Assembly (NCBI GenBank): GCA_003331045.1
Contig: QENA01000004.1
Coordinates: 1-54,894, forward strand
Origin: Candidatus Tokpelaia sp. JSC189
GTDB taxonomy: Bacteria; Pseudomonadota; Alphaproteobacteria; Rhizobiales; Rhizobiaceae
Reading direction: 5' to 3'
DNA: 54,894 bases
The notes under the pieces are model-generated. The model did no database searches and was not told the DNA's origin. It saw only the letters and a list, made by a program, of their open reading frames with translations. The position numbers and the translations under genes were made by a program. Below, one piece after another: positions 46,587-54,894 of this stretch; the stretch's first letter is position 1, and each line of letters opens with the position of its first letter.

Positions 46587-46621
46587 CAGAGACTTCTTCC
46601 CTATATCAATGACTAATTGCA

Positions 46622-46650
46622 AAAAACATGATATTAATATTCATGTTTTT
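46622..46650 (-). promoter_or_regulatory. Palindrome with TGA-N9-TCA, candidate RirA (IRO) operator
   Basis: The 10-bp arms AAAAACATGA and TCATGTTTTT are perfect inverted repeats around TATTAATAT, 36 bp before the ftrA start. The core TGA-N9-TCA (46629-46643) matches the iron-responsive operator recognised by the rhizobial iron regulator RirA. Iron control of this operon would make sense. The same hairpin could instead end transcription from the upstream phosphatase gene, although its stem has few GC pairs. Confidence 0.6.
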
Positions 46651-46718
46651 ATATCCAGTCAACCATATTAGTGATAAAGCCTTATCCGGAAATGATATAC
46701 AGACAGTGCAGTATTTTC

Positions 46719-47297
46719 TTAGAAGCCATCTTTAAGGGCTGAGTGCTTTTTGTAAAGATTCCAACTCTCGTTCATCATATAACGGCCAAAAACAGGAAGA
46801 GGGATATAGCCATAATAGGGAGAGAGCTGCCATCCTGACAGAAAAGTGTTTTTCCCAGCAATTTCTGCCAAATAAACTGCAGCGGTCAGCCCGGTACGGT
46901 TAGCCCCGTGGTTGCAGTGGATAAGCAGTGGTTTGGGAGCCTGCTTCATCATATCCGCAAGTTTCTGGATTTCGCCGATAGGTAGCACCTTTTTTGAAGA
47001 AAAGGGAAAATGATAAAATGTCATGTTCGCTTTTTCTGCGGAATTTTTTTCATCATCCAGCTCTGCATAGGAAATATCATCGCGCAGATTGATAATGCTG
47101 CGAATACCATAAAGACGGCGAAAATTATCCAAATCCTGCGGTTTTGGCTGGCCTGAACGATAAAACTCCCCAGGAATAATTTCGTGAAAATTACCGGTAA
47201 ATTGCTCTATTCCAATCCAAGTACTTATAAGAACCATAAAAACCAGTAATGCAAAACCAATTCGTTTCAAAATATTTATGAAATATGTTCTTATCAT
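46719..47297 (-). CDS. Membrane-anchored tyrosine/dual-specificity phosphatase-like protein
   Basis: The 192 aa product has one N-terminal membrane segment (about residues 12-31) and a cysteine phosphatase domain with the CX5R active-site loop HCNHGANRTG (Cys128, Arg134) and an upstream substrate region (PGEFYRSGQPKPQDLDNFRRLYGIRSIINLR). The catalytic domain probably faces the periplasm. Its substrate is unknown. It lies between carB and ftrA on the same strand. Confidence 0.85.
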   Translation of the reverse strand: MIRTYFINILKRIGFALLVFMVLISTWIGIEQFTGNFHEIIPGEFYRSGQPKPQDLDNFRRLYGIRSIINLRDDISYAELDDEKNSAEKANMTFYHFPFSSKKVLPIGEIQKLADMMKQAPKPLLIHCNHGANRTGLTAAVYLAEIAGKNTFLSGWQLSPYYGYIPLPVFGRYMMNESWNLYKKHSALKDGF

Positions 47298-47343
47298 CTT
47301 GTCCGGAAATAGTCTTCTGCTAACAGAACTTAGCTAAAAATGG

Positions 47344-50300
47344 TTAATCTGCAAAATAATCTTGCAAGGATCGCACTTGCAATGAACCTGCATTCAAGGC
47401 CGCAATGGCTTTAGCTACAGCTTCGGCTCCAGCCAAAGTAGTATAGTATGGGACTTTTTGCAGCAAGGCAGCAAGGCGTATTGATTTTGAATCGGATACA
47501 GCACTTGCACTATCCGTCGTATTGAAAATAATATTGATTTGCCGGTTGCGGATGGCATCTTCCACATGTGGATGCCCTTCAAGCACTTTGTTGATCTTAG
47601 TGGCTTTGATACCATGTTTTGCCAAAAAATTTTGTGTACCAGCTGTTACCATAATATGAAAACCGAGTGCAGCAAGCTGCTTTACCGGAAAAAGTATCCG
47701 TTTTTTGTCCTCATCACGAACAGAAACAAAAAGTGTGCCCTGGCGTGGCAGATCAACACCTGTGCCAAGTTGTGCCTTGGCAAAAGCAAGCGCATAGTCG
47801 TAATCGAGGCCCATAACTTCGCCGGTTGAGCGCATCTCCGGTCCGAGCAGTGTATCCACTCCGGGAAAACGTGCAAACGGAAAAATAGCCTCCTTGATAG
47901 CTATATATGACCGTTTTGGTTTGGGTAGCTCGCCGCCGTAATTATCGAGCGCATCTTTAAGGCTTTGGCCTGCCATGATACGGGCTGCAACCTTAGCAAT
48001 CGGGAGGCCGATTGTCTTGGCAACAAAAGGCACTGTCCGTGATGCGCGTGGGTTGACTTCAAGCACATAAATCACGTTGTTCTTGATGGCATACTGTACA
48101 TTCATCAGGCCACCGACATTCAGCGCCTTAGCAAGGGCGAGGGTCTGTTTTTCCAATTTTTTCACAATGGATGCCGAAAGGGTGTGTACCGGCAGTGAAC
48201 AGGCAGAGTCGCCGGAGTGAATACCCGCTTCTTCGATATGTTCCATGATGCCGGCAATCATAGTATCTTTGCCATCGCATAGGCAGTCAACATCAACCTC
48301 AATGGCTTCTGTCAGATAAGTGTCGAATAATAGGGGATTCTTGCCAAGCAGGGTGTTGATCTGACCTGTCTTATCGTTGGGATAACGGGCCTTGATATCT
48401 TCAGGCACCAGTTCCTGTACGGTATCAAGCAGATAGGCTTGCAGGGCTCGCTCATCATTAATAACCTGCATGGCACGTCCACCAAGGACATAGGATGGGC
48501 GTACTACAAGCGGAAAGCCAAGTTCACTGGCAATCAGACGCGCCTGTTCTACCGAATAGGCAATATCATTTTTGGGTTGGGTCAGGCCCAGCCTGATCAG
48601 AAGTTTCTGAAAACGGTTACGATCTTCGGCAAGGTCAATCGCATCGGGCGAGGTACCCAGGATCGGGATGCCTGCTTTTTCCAGGTCTTCTGCCAGCTTC
48701 AGTGGTGTTTGGCCGCCAAACTGTACAATAACGCCGACAAGTTCGCCCTTTTCTTTTTCCGTTTCCAGAATGGCAAGCACATCTTCCGTTGTCAGCGATT
48801 CAAAATACAGCCGATCGGCTGTGTCATAATCAGTTGAGACTGTTTCAGGGTTACAGTTGACCATGATGGCTTCAAACCCGATATCGCGTAGTGCAAAGGC
48901 AGCATGACAGCAGCAGTAGTCAAATTCAATTCCCTGTCCGATACGATTTGGGCCGCCACCAAGGATAACCACCTTGCGCCGTTCGGAAACCTGTGCTTCA
49001 GATCGGCTGTGGCCTGCAAAGGGTGTTTCATAGGTTGAGTACATATAGGCGGTAGGTGAGGCAAACTCCGCAGCACTGGTATCAATCCGTTTGAAGACAG
49101 GCCTAACATTAAGCTGCGCGCGCAAGGCCGCAATATCCTCAGCACTTTTTCCTGTGAGCATTCCCAGCCTAGTATCGGAAAACCCCATGGATTTCAGCAT
49201 TCGCAGATTTTCAGCATCTTTCGGCAGACCGTTGGCACGGATGCGCGTTTCCATATGAATGATGTTTTCGATCTGTTCCAAAAACCACGGATCAATGCGG
49301 CTGATCTGATGGATTTCGGCAACACCGAGCCCCATGCGCATGGCTTGGGCAACAAAGCGCAATCGGTCCGGCGTGGGCGTAGCAATGGCGGCGCGTATGG
49401 CGTTTTTCTCATCTCCTTCCTCGGAAGGTATGGTGATTTCATCAAAGCCGATCAAGCCGGTTTCGAGCCCGCGTAAGGCTTTCTGTAGCGATTCCTGAAA
49501 AGTACGGCCGATGGCCATCACTTCACCGACTGATTTCATTGCCGTGGTCAGTACCGGCGAGGCCCCAGGAAATTTTTCAAAGGCAAAGCGTGGAATTTTG
49601 GTTACGACATAGTCGATTGACGGTTCAAATGAAGCCGGTGAGGCCCCACCGGTGATGGTGTTTTCCAATTCGTCCAGCGTATAGCCGACGGCAAGTTTGG
49701 CCGCAATACGGGCAATAGGGAAACCTGTTGCCTTTGAAGCCAGTGCTGATGATCGTGAAACACGAGGATTCATTTCAATAACAATCAGGCGTCCATTTTT
49801 AGGGTTAACTGCAAATTGCACATTGGAGCCTCCGGTTTCAACACCGATTTCGCGCAATACTGCAATCGAGGCATTGCGCATGATCTGATACTCCTTGTCG
49901 GTCAGGGTCAAAGCAGGAGCAACCGTGATAGAATCACCTGTGTGTACGCCCATCGGATCAACATTTTCAATGGAGCAGACAACGATACAGTTATCTTTTT
50001 TGTCGCGGACAACTTCCATCTCGTATTCTTTCCAGCCAAGAACGCTTTCTTCGATTAGAACTTCTGTTGTGGGGGAAGCATCAAGCCCACTTTCAACAAT
50101 CTCATAAAATTGGGAACGGTTGTAGGCAATGCCGCCACCGGTGCCCCCTAGTGTGAAAGAGGGGCGTATAATGGCTGGCAGACCAATGTGATCAAGTGCT
50201 TGGCCAGCTTTGCCGATGGCATGGTCCATATAGCGCTGCTTGCGGGTACCAGCGCTGAGTTGCCACTTGGTTTCAAGCGTATCAAGCGCTTTATCGAGGG

Positions 50301-50829
50301 CTTCACCTGACAGTTTTTCTTTCAGTTTGCGAAGCGCAGTTTCATGACGTCGTCTATCTTCCTCCTTGATCTCCGTTGCATTGGCCAGCATGGAGTGTGG
50401 AGTCTCAAGACCGATTTTTTTCATCGCCTCGCGGAAAAGCGCCCGGTCTTCTGCTTTGTCAATGGCTTCGGCATTAGCGCCGATCATCTTGACGTTATAA
50501 CGCTCGAGCACGCCCATGCGTTTGAGCGAAAGCGCGGTATTGAGTGCTGTCTGCCCACCCATGGTCGGAAGTAGCGCATCTGGGCGCTCATAGGCAATGA
50601 TTTTTGCTACGACCTCAGGGGTGATCGGCTCAATATAGGTTGCGTCTGCCAGATCAGGATCAGTCATGATGGTGGCAGGGTTTGAATTGACCAAGATAAT
50701 GCGATAACCTTCTTCTTTCAGCGCTCTGCATGCCTGTGTGCCTGAATAGTCAAATTCACAAGCCTGACCTATAATAATAGGGCCTGCACCGATGATAAGG
50801 ATAGATTTTATATCTGTGCGTTTTGGCAT
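47344..50829 (-). CDS. carB: Carbamoyl-phosphate synthase large subunit
   Basis: CarB makes carbamoyl phosphate from bicarbonate, ammonia and two ATP, for arginine and pyrimidine synthesis. The 1161 aa product has the two ATP-grasp halves, each opening with a GAGPI- or GGGPN-type loop ([43 protein letters not shown]), and a C-terminal MGS-like regulatory domain. I use ATG 50829, preceded by AAGGAAA; the frame extends 39 codons upstream, but that part does not match the family. Confidence 0.97.
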   Translation of the reverse strand: MPKRTDIKSILIIGAGPIIIGQACEFDYSGTQACRALKEEGYRIILVNSNPATIMTDPDLADATYIEPITPEVVAKIIAYERPDALLPTMGGQTALNTALSLKRMGVLERYNVKMIGANAEAIDKAEDRALFREAMKKIGLETPHSMLANATEIKEEDRRRHETALRKLKEKLSGEALDKALDTLETKWQLSAGTRKQRYMDHAIGKAGQALDHIGLPAIIRPSFTLGGTGGGIAYNRSQFYEIVESGLDASPTTEVLIEESVLGWKEYEMEVVRDKKDNCIVVCSIENVDPMGVHTGDSITVAPALTLTDKEYQIMRNASIAVLREIGVETGGSNVQFAVNPKNGRLIVIEMNPRVSRSSALASKATGFPIARIAAKLAVGYTLDELENTITGGASPASFEPSIDYVVTKIPRFAFEKFPGASPVLTTAMKSVGEVMAIGRTFQESLQKALRGLETGLIGFDEITIPSEEGDEKNAIRAAIATPTPDRLRFVAQAMRMGLGVAEIHQISRIDPWFLEQIENIIHMETRIRANGLPKDAENLRMLKSMGFSDTRLGMLTGKSAEDIAALRAQLNVRPVFKRIDTSAAEFASPTAYMYSTYETPFAGHSRSEAQVSERRKVVILGGGPNRIGQGIEFDYCCCHAAFALRDIGFEAIMVNCNPETVSTDYDTADRLYFESLTTEDVLAILETEKEKGELVGVIVQFGGQTPLKLAEDLEKAGIPILGTSPDAIDLAEDRNRFQKLLIRLGLTQPKNDIAYSVEQARLIASELGFPLVVRPSYVLGGRAMQVINDERALQAYLLDTVQELVPEDIKARYPNDKTGQINTLLGKNPLLFDTYLTEAIEVDVDCLCDGKDTMIAGIMEHIEEAGIHSGDSACSLPVHTLSASIVKKLEKQTLALAKALNVGGLMNVQYAIKNNVIYVLEVNPRASRTVPFVAKTIGLPIAKVAARIMAGQSLKDALDNYGGELPKPKRSYIAIKEAIFPFARFPGVDTLLGPEMRSTGEVMGLDYDYALAFAKAQLGTGVDLPRQGTLFVSVRDEDKKRILFPVKQLAALGFHIMVTAGTQNFLAKHGIKATKINKVLEGHPHVEDAIRNRQINIIFNTTDSASAVSDSKSIRLAALLQKVPYYTTLAGAEAVAKAIAALNAGSLQVRSLQDYFAD

Positions 50830-51149
50830 CACATTTTCCTTAGTGACACCCCCCCACGCGGAAGTATCCGCTGGGTTGGGATTACAATCTTTACAAAAGC
50901 TAAGCCTACTTTTAATATGCAAAAGAAGCGCTAAAAGTAACCCCAAAAACGCACATTTCTGTTTTTTGCGAAATTATAGTTATGAGTTTTAGAAATGCTA
51001 ACTGTTTATTACGGAAGTTTTTATCCGTTGGCAAAAACGCAGTGAGTAATGTTGAGGATTGTCATTAAATGTAATGTATTTCCGCGGGTGATGATGGAAA
51101 TACGCGCTGGCTTTGGGCTTATTTCGATTCTTTCAATTTTCTGTTTGGT
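50830..51149. promoter_or_regulatory. carB upstream region
   Basis: About 320 bp of non-coding sequence with a C7 run near 50849. It should contain the minus-strand carB promoter and leader. No attenuator or operator could be recognised. Confidence 0.35.
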
Positions 51150-51710
51150 AGCGGTGCTCTGCAAGCAGTTTTATGGCTAGCGTGCTTGCTGAAACGGAAA
51201 GTGTATGGAGACGATTATTCAAAAATACAGGGAACCCGGTTTTGTTCTTTGAATTCGCGATGTATTCTGTCTGCTGGATGACAGCATCTTTCTGCCTCTT
51301 TAAGTATCCCGAGCAGCTGTTAAGATCTATGTTGATAAAACATTTTTTGATCAGCTTGGTGCCCTCGATGAATTTGCCTCTGCCCATAATCATTAGTCCA
51401 TGAGATCGGCTATCATGTTTACAATATGATCAGCATTCTTGGCACTATCGGGCATGGGCTGCTAGATGGCAGATTGAGAAGGATAGTGAATGCAATCACA
51501 GTACGTTTTGAGTCCAAGCCAACTGCGTTGTCGGTGTCTGGGCCTAATTGTACCGAAAAGCTAGGAATTCTTGAAATCAGATGATATTATAAAGCTACCG
51601 TGAATGCTATCTGTAAGATCGCTGATGATGAGTTGCAGTGCAAAGCCCACGGCTATGTCGTGCCATATAGCTTCCCCATGGTATATCCCAGATGCCAATG
51701 TCTATATGCT
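51150..51710 (+). pseudogene. Decayed YpfJ-like neutral zinc metallopeptidase
   Basis: Pieces of the family appear in order on the plus strand in shifting frames: ASVLAETESVWRRLF (from about 51176), VKIYVDKTFFDQL (from 51319, second frame), EIGYHVYN (from 51402, third frame) and, after an in-frame TGA, VNAICKIADDELQCKAHGYVVPYSF (from about 51597). These match the family blocks VLADTEDVW, QKVYIDxSFFDEL, HEVGHHVQN and ALNAAxxIGDDxLQxxxQGxVVPDSF. Two frameshifts, a stop and loss of the zinc-binding HExxH show the gene is dead. Confidence 0.75.
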
Positions 51711-51866
51711 CCTAGCGTGGTTATAAATAGAGCTCTACAATATGCGGTGATATTTGACATATCGGCCGCTGCTTTGTTCTATAGTATTATATGGGGAATC
51801 AGGTAGCGGTTAGGCTGCAAAGCAAACTTGGAAGATGGGAATCGGGGAAAATACAGGTGAAAATCA
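51711..51866. promoter_or_regulatory. MFS transporter upstream region
   Basis: The 156 bp between the peptidase relic and the MFS gene should hold its promoter. A GGGGAAAATACAGGTGAAAATCA stretch just before the start includes a weak ribosome site. No promoter elements are assigned. Confidence 0.3.
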
Positions 51867-53162
51867 ATGAGAGTAGCGCAACCTTCAGACACCGGATTTA
51901 TTCGCCGCGGTCTTATTCTTGTATTTATCACACTGCTGCTCGATATTATTGGCATCGCGATAATCATACCCGTCATGTTTGCATTTCTGAGCGAGCTGAC
52001 CGGTGATTCTATCAGCCGAGCATCAGTTGATGGCGGCTTTCTGTTGATGGTTTATTCTACAATGCAGTTTATTTTTGCCCCGCTAGTCGGTAATCTCTCT
52101 GATCGGTTCGGGCGTAGGCCAGTGCTGCTTGTTTCAATTCTGACCTTTGCGCTTGATAACCTGATTTGCGCTCTGGCAGCTAGTTACTGGATGTTATTTG
52201 CTGGGCGCATTTTGGCAGGGGTAAGCGGTGCTAGCTTTGCTACATGCTCAGCCTTCATTGCTGATATTTCCAATGATAAAACCCGTACTCGCAATTTTGG
52301 TCTGATCGGCATTGCCTTTGGTATAGGTTTTATTTTTGGGCCTATAGTTGGCGGTCTTCTGGGCCATTTTGGTCCGCGTGTTCCTTTTTATGGCGCTACG
52401 GTGCTTTCGTTTGTCAATTTCATTTTCTCTTGGTTTATGCTGCCGGAAACTCTGTCGATAAAGAATCGTAGGTGTTTTAGTATCAGGCGTGCCAATCCGC
52501 TTGGCGCATTCAGCCAGATGCGCAAATACCCTTCCGTATTGTGGGTTTCGCTTGCTTTCTTTTTCTATTGGATGGGAGAAGCTGTCTGGCCTTCTGTGTG
52601 GCCTTTTGTTAGCACTTACCGCTATGGCTGGAATGAGAGCCTAATCGGATTGTCTTTGGGTATGTTCGGTGTCGGCCAGATCGTGATGATGGTTCTTGTT
52701 CTGCCGCGTCTCACAATGCTGGGCTGGAGTGACTGGCGCATATCGGTTGTAGGTCTTACGTTTGCCATGATTGGGCTTGTCGGTTATGCCTTTGCTTCGG
52801 AAGGGTGGATGATACTGGTTATTTTTGCCTTGACATGCATGGAATATTTAGCCCATGTGCCGATGCGAGCCATTGCGGCGGGCGAAGTTCCGCCTTCCGC
52901 ACAAGGGGAGTTGCAGGGCGCACTGAGCAGTATCAGCAGCCTTACATCTATGGTCGGGCCGATCATGTATACATGGGTTTTCGCACGTTCAACTGATACG
53001 AATGCATCGGTACATTTTGCCGGAGCGCCGTATCTTTTGGCTGCTGTTTTTATTGTTGCCTCTTGGCTTGTCATGATCTTCTATGTCTGTCCGCCAGGAA
53101 AAATTAGAAAGCCAAGAGGCAGAAAATTTCTGAAAACCAGAAAGATATTGCATATTTTATAA
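51867..53162 (+). CDS. MFS transporter, TetA/drug-efflux type
   Basis: The 431 aa product has about 12 membrane segments and the MFS motif A (GNLSDRFGRRPVLL) after the second segment, with the family C motif region GFIFGPIVGGLLG in the fifth, typical of the DHA1/TetA proton-driven drug exporters. The substrate cannot be read from the sequence. It lies between the decayed peptidase and carA, facing carA convergently with a 25 bp gap. Confidence 0.92.
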   Translation: MRVAQPSDTGFIRRGLILVFITLLLDIIGIAIIIPVMFAFLSELTGDSISRASVDGGFLLMVYSTMQFIFAPLVGNLSDRFGRRPVLLVSILTFALDNLICALAASYWMLFAGRILAGVSGASFATCSAFIADISNDKTRTRNFGLIGIAFGIGFIFGPIVGGLLGHFGPRVPFYGATVLSFVNFIFSWFMLPETLSIKNRRCFSIRRANPLGAFSQMRKYPSVLWVSLAFFFYWMGEAVWPSVWPFVSTYRYGWNESLIGLSLGMFGVGQIVMMVLVLPRLTMLGWSDWRISVVGLTFAMIGLVGYAFASEGWMILVIFALTCMEYLAHVPMRAIAAGEVPPSAQGELQGALSSISSLTSMVGPIMYTWVFARSTDTNASVHFAGAPYLLAAVFIVASWLVMIFYVCPPGKIRKPRGRKFLKTRKILHIL

Positions 53163-53187
53163 AAAACCTGATAGGCTAATTCCGTTT

Positions 53188-54393
53188 TTATGCTACTCTG
53201 TTATTATGTTCCTTGATCAGCTTAAGAAAGCGCCGGAACAGATAGTGGCTGTCGTGCGGCCCAGGTGAAGCTTCTGGGTGGTGCTGTACGGAAAATATAG
53301 GTTTTCCCTTCAGCTGGATGCCGCAATTTGAACCATCAAACAGCGAGATATGAGTTTCTTCGACATTTTTTGGGAGTGTTTTTGTATCAACTGCAAATCC
53401 GTGGTTCATAGAAACAATTTCTACTTTGCCGGTCTGAACATCTTTGACCGGATGATTAGCACCATGATGCCCCTGATGCATTTTAACCGTTTTGGCCCCG
53501 CTTGCCAGTGCTAGCATCTGATGCCCAAGACAGATACCGAAGAGCGGATTACCGCTTTCAATCAGCTTGGCAATGGTAGGGACTGCGTAGCTTCCCGTTG
53601 CTATCGGATCTCCCGGGCCATTAGAAAGAAAAATTCCATCCGGGTTCATGGCAAGAATATCTTCTGCCGATGTGCGGGCAGGAACAATGGTCACTTTTGC
53701 ACAAAGCGCGGCGAGTAGACGCAGAATATTGCGCTTTACGCCATAATCAACAGCGACAACGTGATATTGTGTGTGTGTTTCTTTGCTGTATCCCTTACTC
53801 CAAGCCCAAGGTATCTCGCTCCATTGCTGTGATTGGCTACAGCTGACATCGCTGGCCAGATCCAATCCTTCAAGGCCACGCCATGAAGCTGCGCGTTTCT
53901 TGAGCACTTCTATGTCAAAGTTACCGGTTGGATCGTGGGCGATAATTGCATTGGGCACGCCTTTTTCACGGATAAACGCTGTCAGTGCGCGGGTATCAAT
54001 GCGTGATAGGCCGATAATACCGCATGCCTTGAGCCATGCATCAAGATTTTCTGCGGCCCGGTAATTTGAGGGATGTGTAATATCAGCTTTGAAAATAGCG
54101 CCCACAGCACCAAGTCGGTTGGTAGGGTTCAACATTTCGATATCTTCTTGATTGATTCCGACATTGCCGATATGCGGAAATGTGAAAGTTACAATTTGGC
54201 CTGTATAGGAAGGATCGGTCAGGATTTCTTCGTATCCTGTCATTGCAGTATTAAAGCATACTTCAGCCTCGACCACGCCTTTTGCCCCCACCCCCTTGCC
54301 TTCAATAATTGTTCCATCTGCCAAGACCAGCAGAGCTGTCGGCTTCATCTCGATCCAAGGTTGATTGATTTTTATGCTTTTTTTCTGCATCAT
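53188..54393 (-). CDS. carA: Carbamoyl-phosphate synthase small subunit
   Basis: CarA supplies ammonia from glutamine to CarB. The 401 aa product has the CarA N-terminal domain (LVLADGTIIEGKGVGAKG) and a class I glutamine amidotransferase domain with the nucleophile Cys in LFGICLGHQ and the His-Glu pair in VQHHPEASPGPHDS. The short basic N-terminal extension also occurs in relatives, so I keep the start at 54393; ATG 54348 is an alternative. carB is on the same strand about 2.3 kb away, separated by the MFS gene and a relic, so the two are not in one operon. Confidence 0.97.
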   Translation of the reverse strand: MMQKKSIKINQPWIEMKPTALLVLADGTIIEGKGVGAKGVVEAEVCFNTAMTGYEEILTDPSYTGQIVTFTFPHIGNVGINQEDIEMLNPTNRLGAVGAIFKADITHPSNYRAAENLDAWLKACGIIGLSRIDTRALTAFIREKGVPNAIIAHDPTGNFDIEVLKKRAASWRGLEGLDLASDVSCSQSQQWSEIPWAWSKGYSKETHTQYHVVAVDYGVKRNILRLLAALCAKVTIVPARTSAEDILAMNPDGIFLSNGPGDPIATGSYAVPTIAKLIESGNPLFGICLGHQMLALASGAKTVKMHQGHHGANHPVKDVQTGKVEIVSMNHGFAVDTKTLPKNVEETHISLFDGSNCGIQLKGKPIFSVQHHPEASPGPHDSHYLFRRFLKLIKEHNNRVA

Positions 54394-54894
54394 CGTTTAC
54401 CTGTTTCTATTTCTGTTGATAATGCTGGCTGGTAAGTTGCTCAAAAACATTTTATCAAGCCTAAATTTAGCATATTATCAAACCCAAACCAAGAATGGCA
54501 AATACAACACCACCACGCGGCCTGAAAATATTAATTTCAGCTGAGATTTGGAAAATACAGTAATATTTTCCCGAAAATAAACAGTTATTCTAGCATATAT
54601 TCATAGCTATCGCTTGGCAAGGCAATGTTAATCCATAGGTCTTTGATGAAGAACCCAATTTTTATGGTATGATTGGCATGTTGATTGAGTTTTGATGTGT
54701 TGTTTTGGTATTTTTTGGAGTTTTGTGATAGCGAGCGGGCGAATGGTTAGAGAATTGGCATAATTTTAAGATTGTGTGTGGTTTATGCCTATTGTGTTGA
54801 GTTTTTATGAAAGATGGGGCAAGGACACCGATGTCATGGTCTGGCCTGGACAATGCGTCTGGTTCTGGCCACCAAGGCAGATGAGTTTTCAACA
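54394..54894. other. carA upstream region and right edge
   Basis: About 500 bp without a convincing gene. The first part should hold the carA promoter. The T- and G-rich stretch 54660-54800 shows nothing recognisable. Near the end, plus-strand codons from about 54808 read KDGARTPMSW, which recalls the family 13 glycosidase segment RDGxRTPMxW, but the frame stops at about 54876 and the piece is too short to call. Confidence 0.3.

Noticed and set aside
50830-50946. 39-codon N-terminal extension of carB
   Set aside because: The CarB family starts near the ATG at 50829 ([15 protein letters not shown]), which has its own ribosome site.
51173-51403. 76-codon plus-strand open frame as an intact small gene
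   Set aside because: Its first residues are a block of the YpfJ-like peptidase and the rest runs out of frame, so it is part of the pseudogene.
54662-54892. 76-codon minus-strand open frame at the right edge
   Set aside because: Low-complexity product rich in His, Thr and Pro without family resemblance.
1-54894. CRISPR arrays, tRNA or rRNA genes, insertion sequences, prophage
   Set aside because: No regularly spaced repeats, no cloverleaf or rRNA-like stretch and no transposase or integrase reading frame was recognised by eye; a short tRNA could still be missed without a covariance search.

Overview
The window is about 55 kb of a moderately AT-rich alphaproteobacterial chromosome. Its gene content points to the Hyphomicrobiales (Rhizobiales), closest in style to Brucella, Bartonella and their relatives. 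The evidence is a single flagellar supercluster with order-specific parts (motA-fliM-fliN-fliG-flhB, motE, motB-motC-fliK, a Rem/FtcR-type regulator, flaF-flbT), an FtrABCD iron-uptake operon, and ftsE-ftsX followed by a YdcF-like gene. This placement is inferred from reading the proteins; no database was searched.

Positions 1-35714 are almost entirely flagellar. Left block (+): an L,D-transpeptidase, then flhA, fliR, a FliJ-like protein, a FlgJ rod-binding protein, a FlgN-like protein and a FliL/MotF-like protein. Next (-): motA, fliM, a small membrane coiled-coil protein, fliN, fliG and flhB. Then (+): a DUF1217 gene, flgF, fliI, flgB, flgC, fliE, flgG, flgA, flgI, motE, flgH, fliL, fliP, one flagellin (flaA), fliF, a FliH-like gene, motB, motC, fliK, a lytic transglycosylase, the regulator, flgE, flgK, flgL, flaF, flbT, flgD and fliQ. 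Together these encode the export gate, ATPase, MS and C rings, stator with its chaperones, rod, hook, L and P rings, junction and filament. Many genes overlap by the ATGA or TGATG pattern, so translation is probably coupled. Chemotaxis genes and visN/visR are not in the window.

Positions 36455-42060 hold ftsE, ftsX, a DUF218 gene and a MacA/MacB export pair. Positions 43363-46586 hold ftrA-ftrB-ftrC-ftrD (elemental iron uptake), with a strong palindrome containing TGA-N9-TCA in front of ftrA that fits a RirA iron-responsive operator. A membrane-anchored tyrosine-phosphatase-like gene follows. Then carB, an MFS transporter and carA complete the window; carB and carA are on the minus strand and the transporter on the plus strand.

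Several long spacers hold decayed genes. One upstream of macA is a broken NodT/TolC-type outer-membrane efflux protein. One between carB and the MFS gene is a broken YpfJ-like zinc metallopeptidase. Spacers of 576, 404 and 740 bp inside or next to the flagellar cluster are also unusual for such a compact locus. This suggests a genome undergoing gene loss, as in host-associated relatives. I did not find a clearly new system. The most interesting leads are the IRO-like operator, homopolymer tracts in fliM, flgI and flaF, the NPNH variant of the FlhB cleavage motif, a little-described single-pass coiled-coil protein inside the C-ring operon, and the relics.
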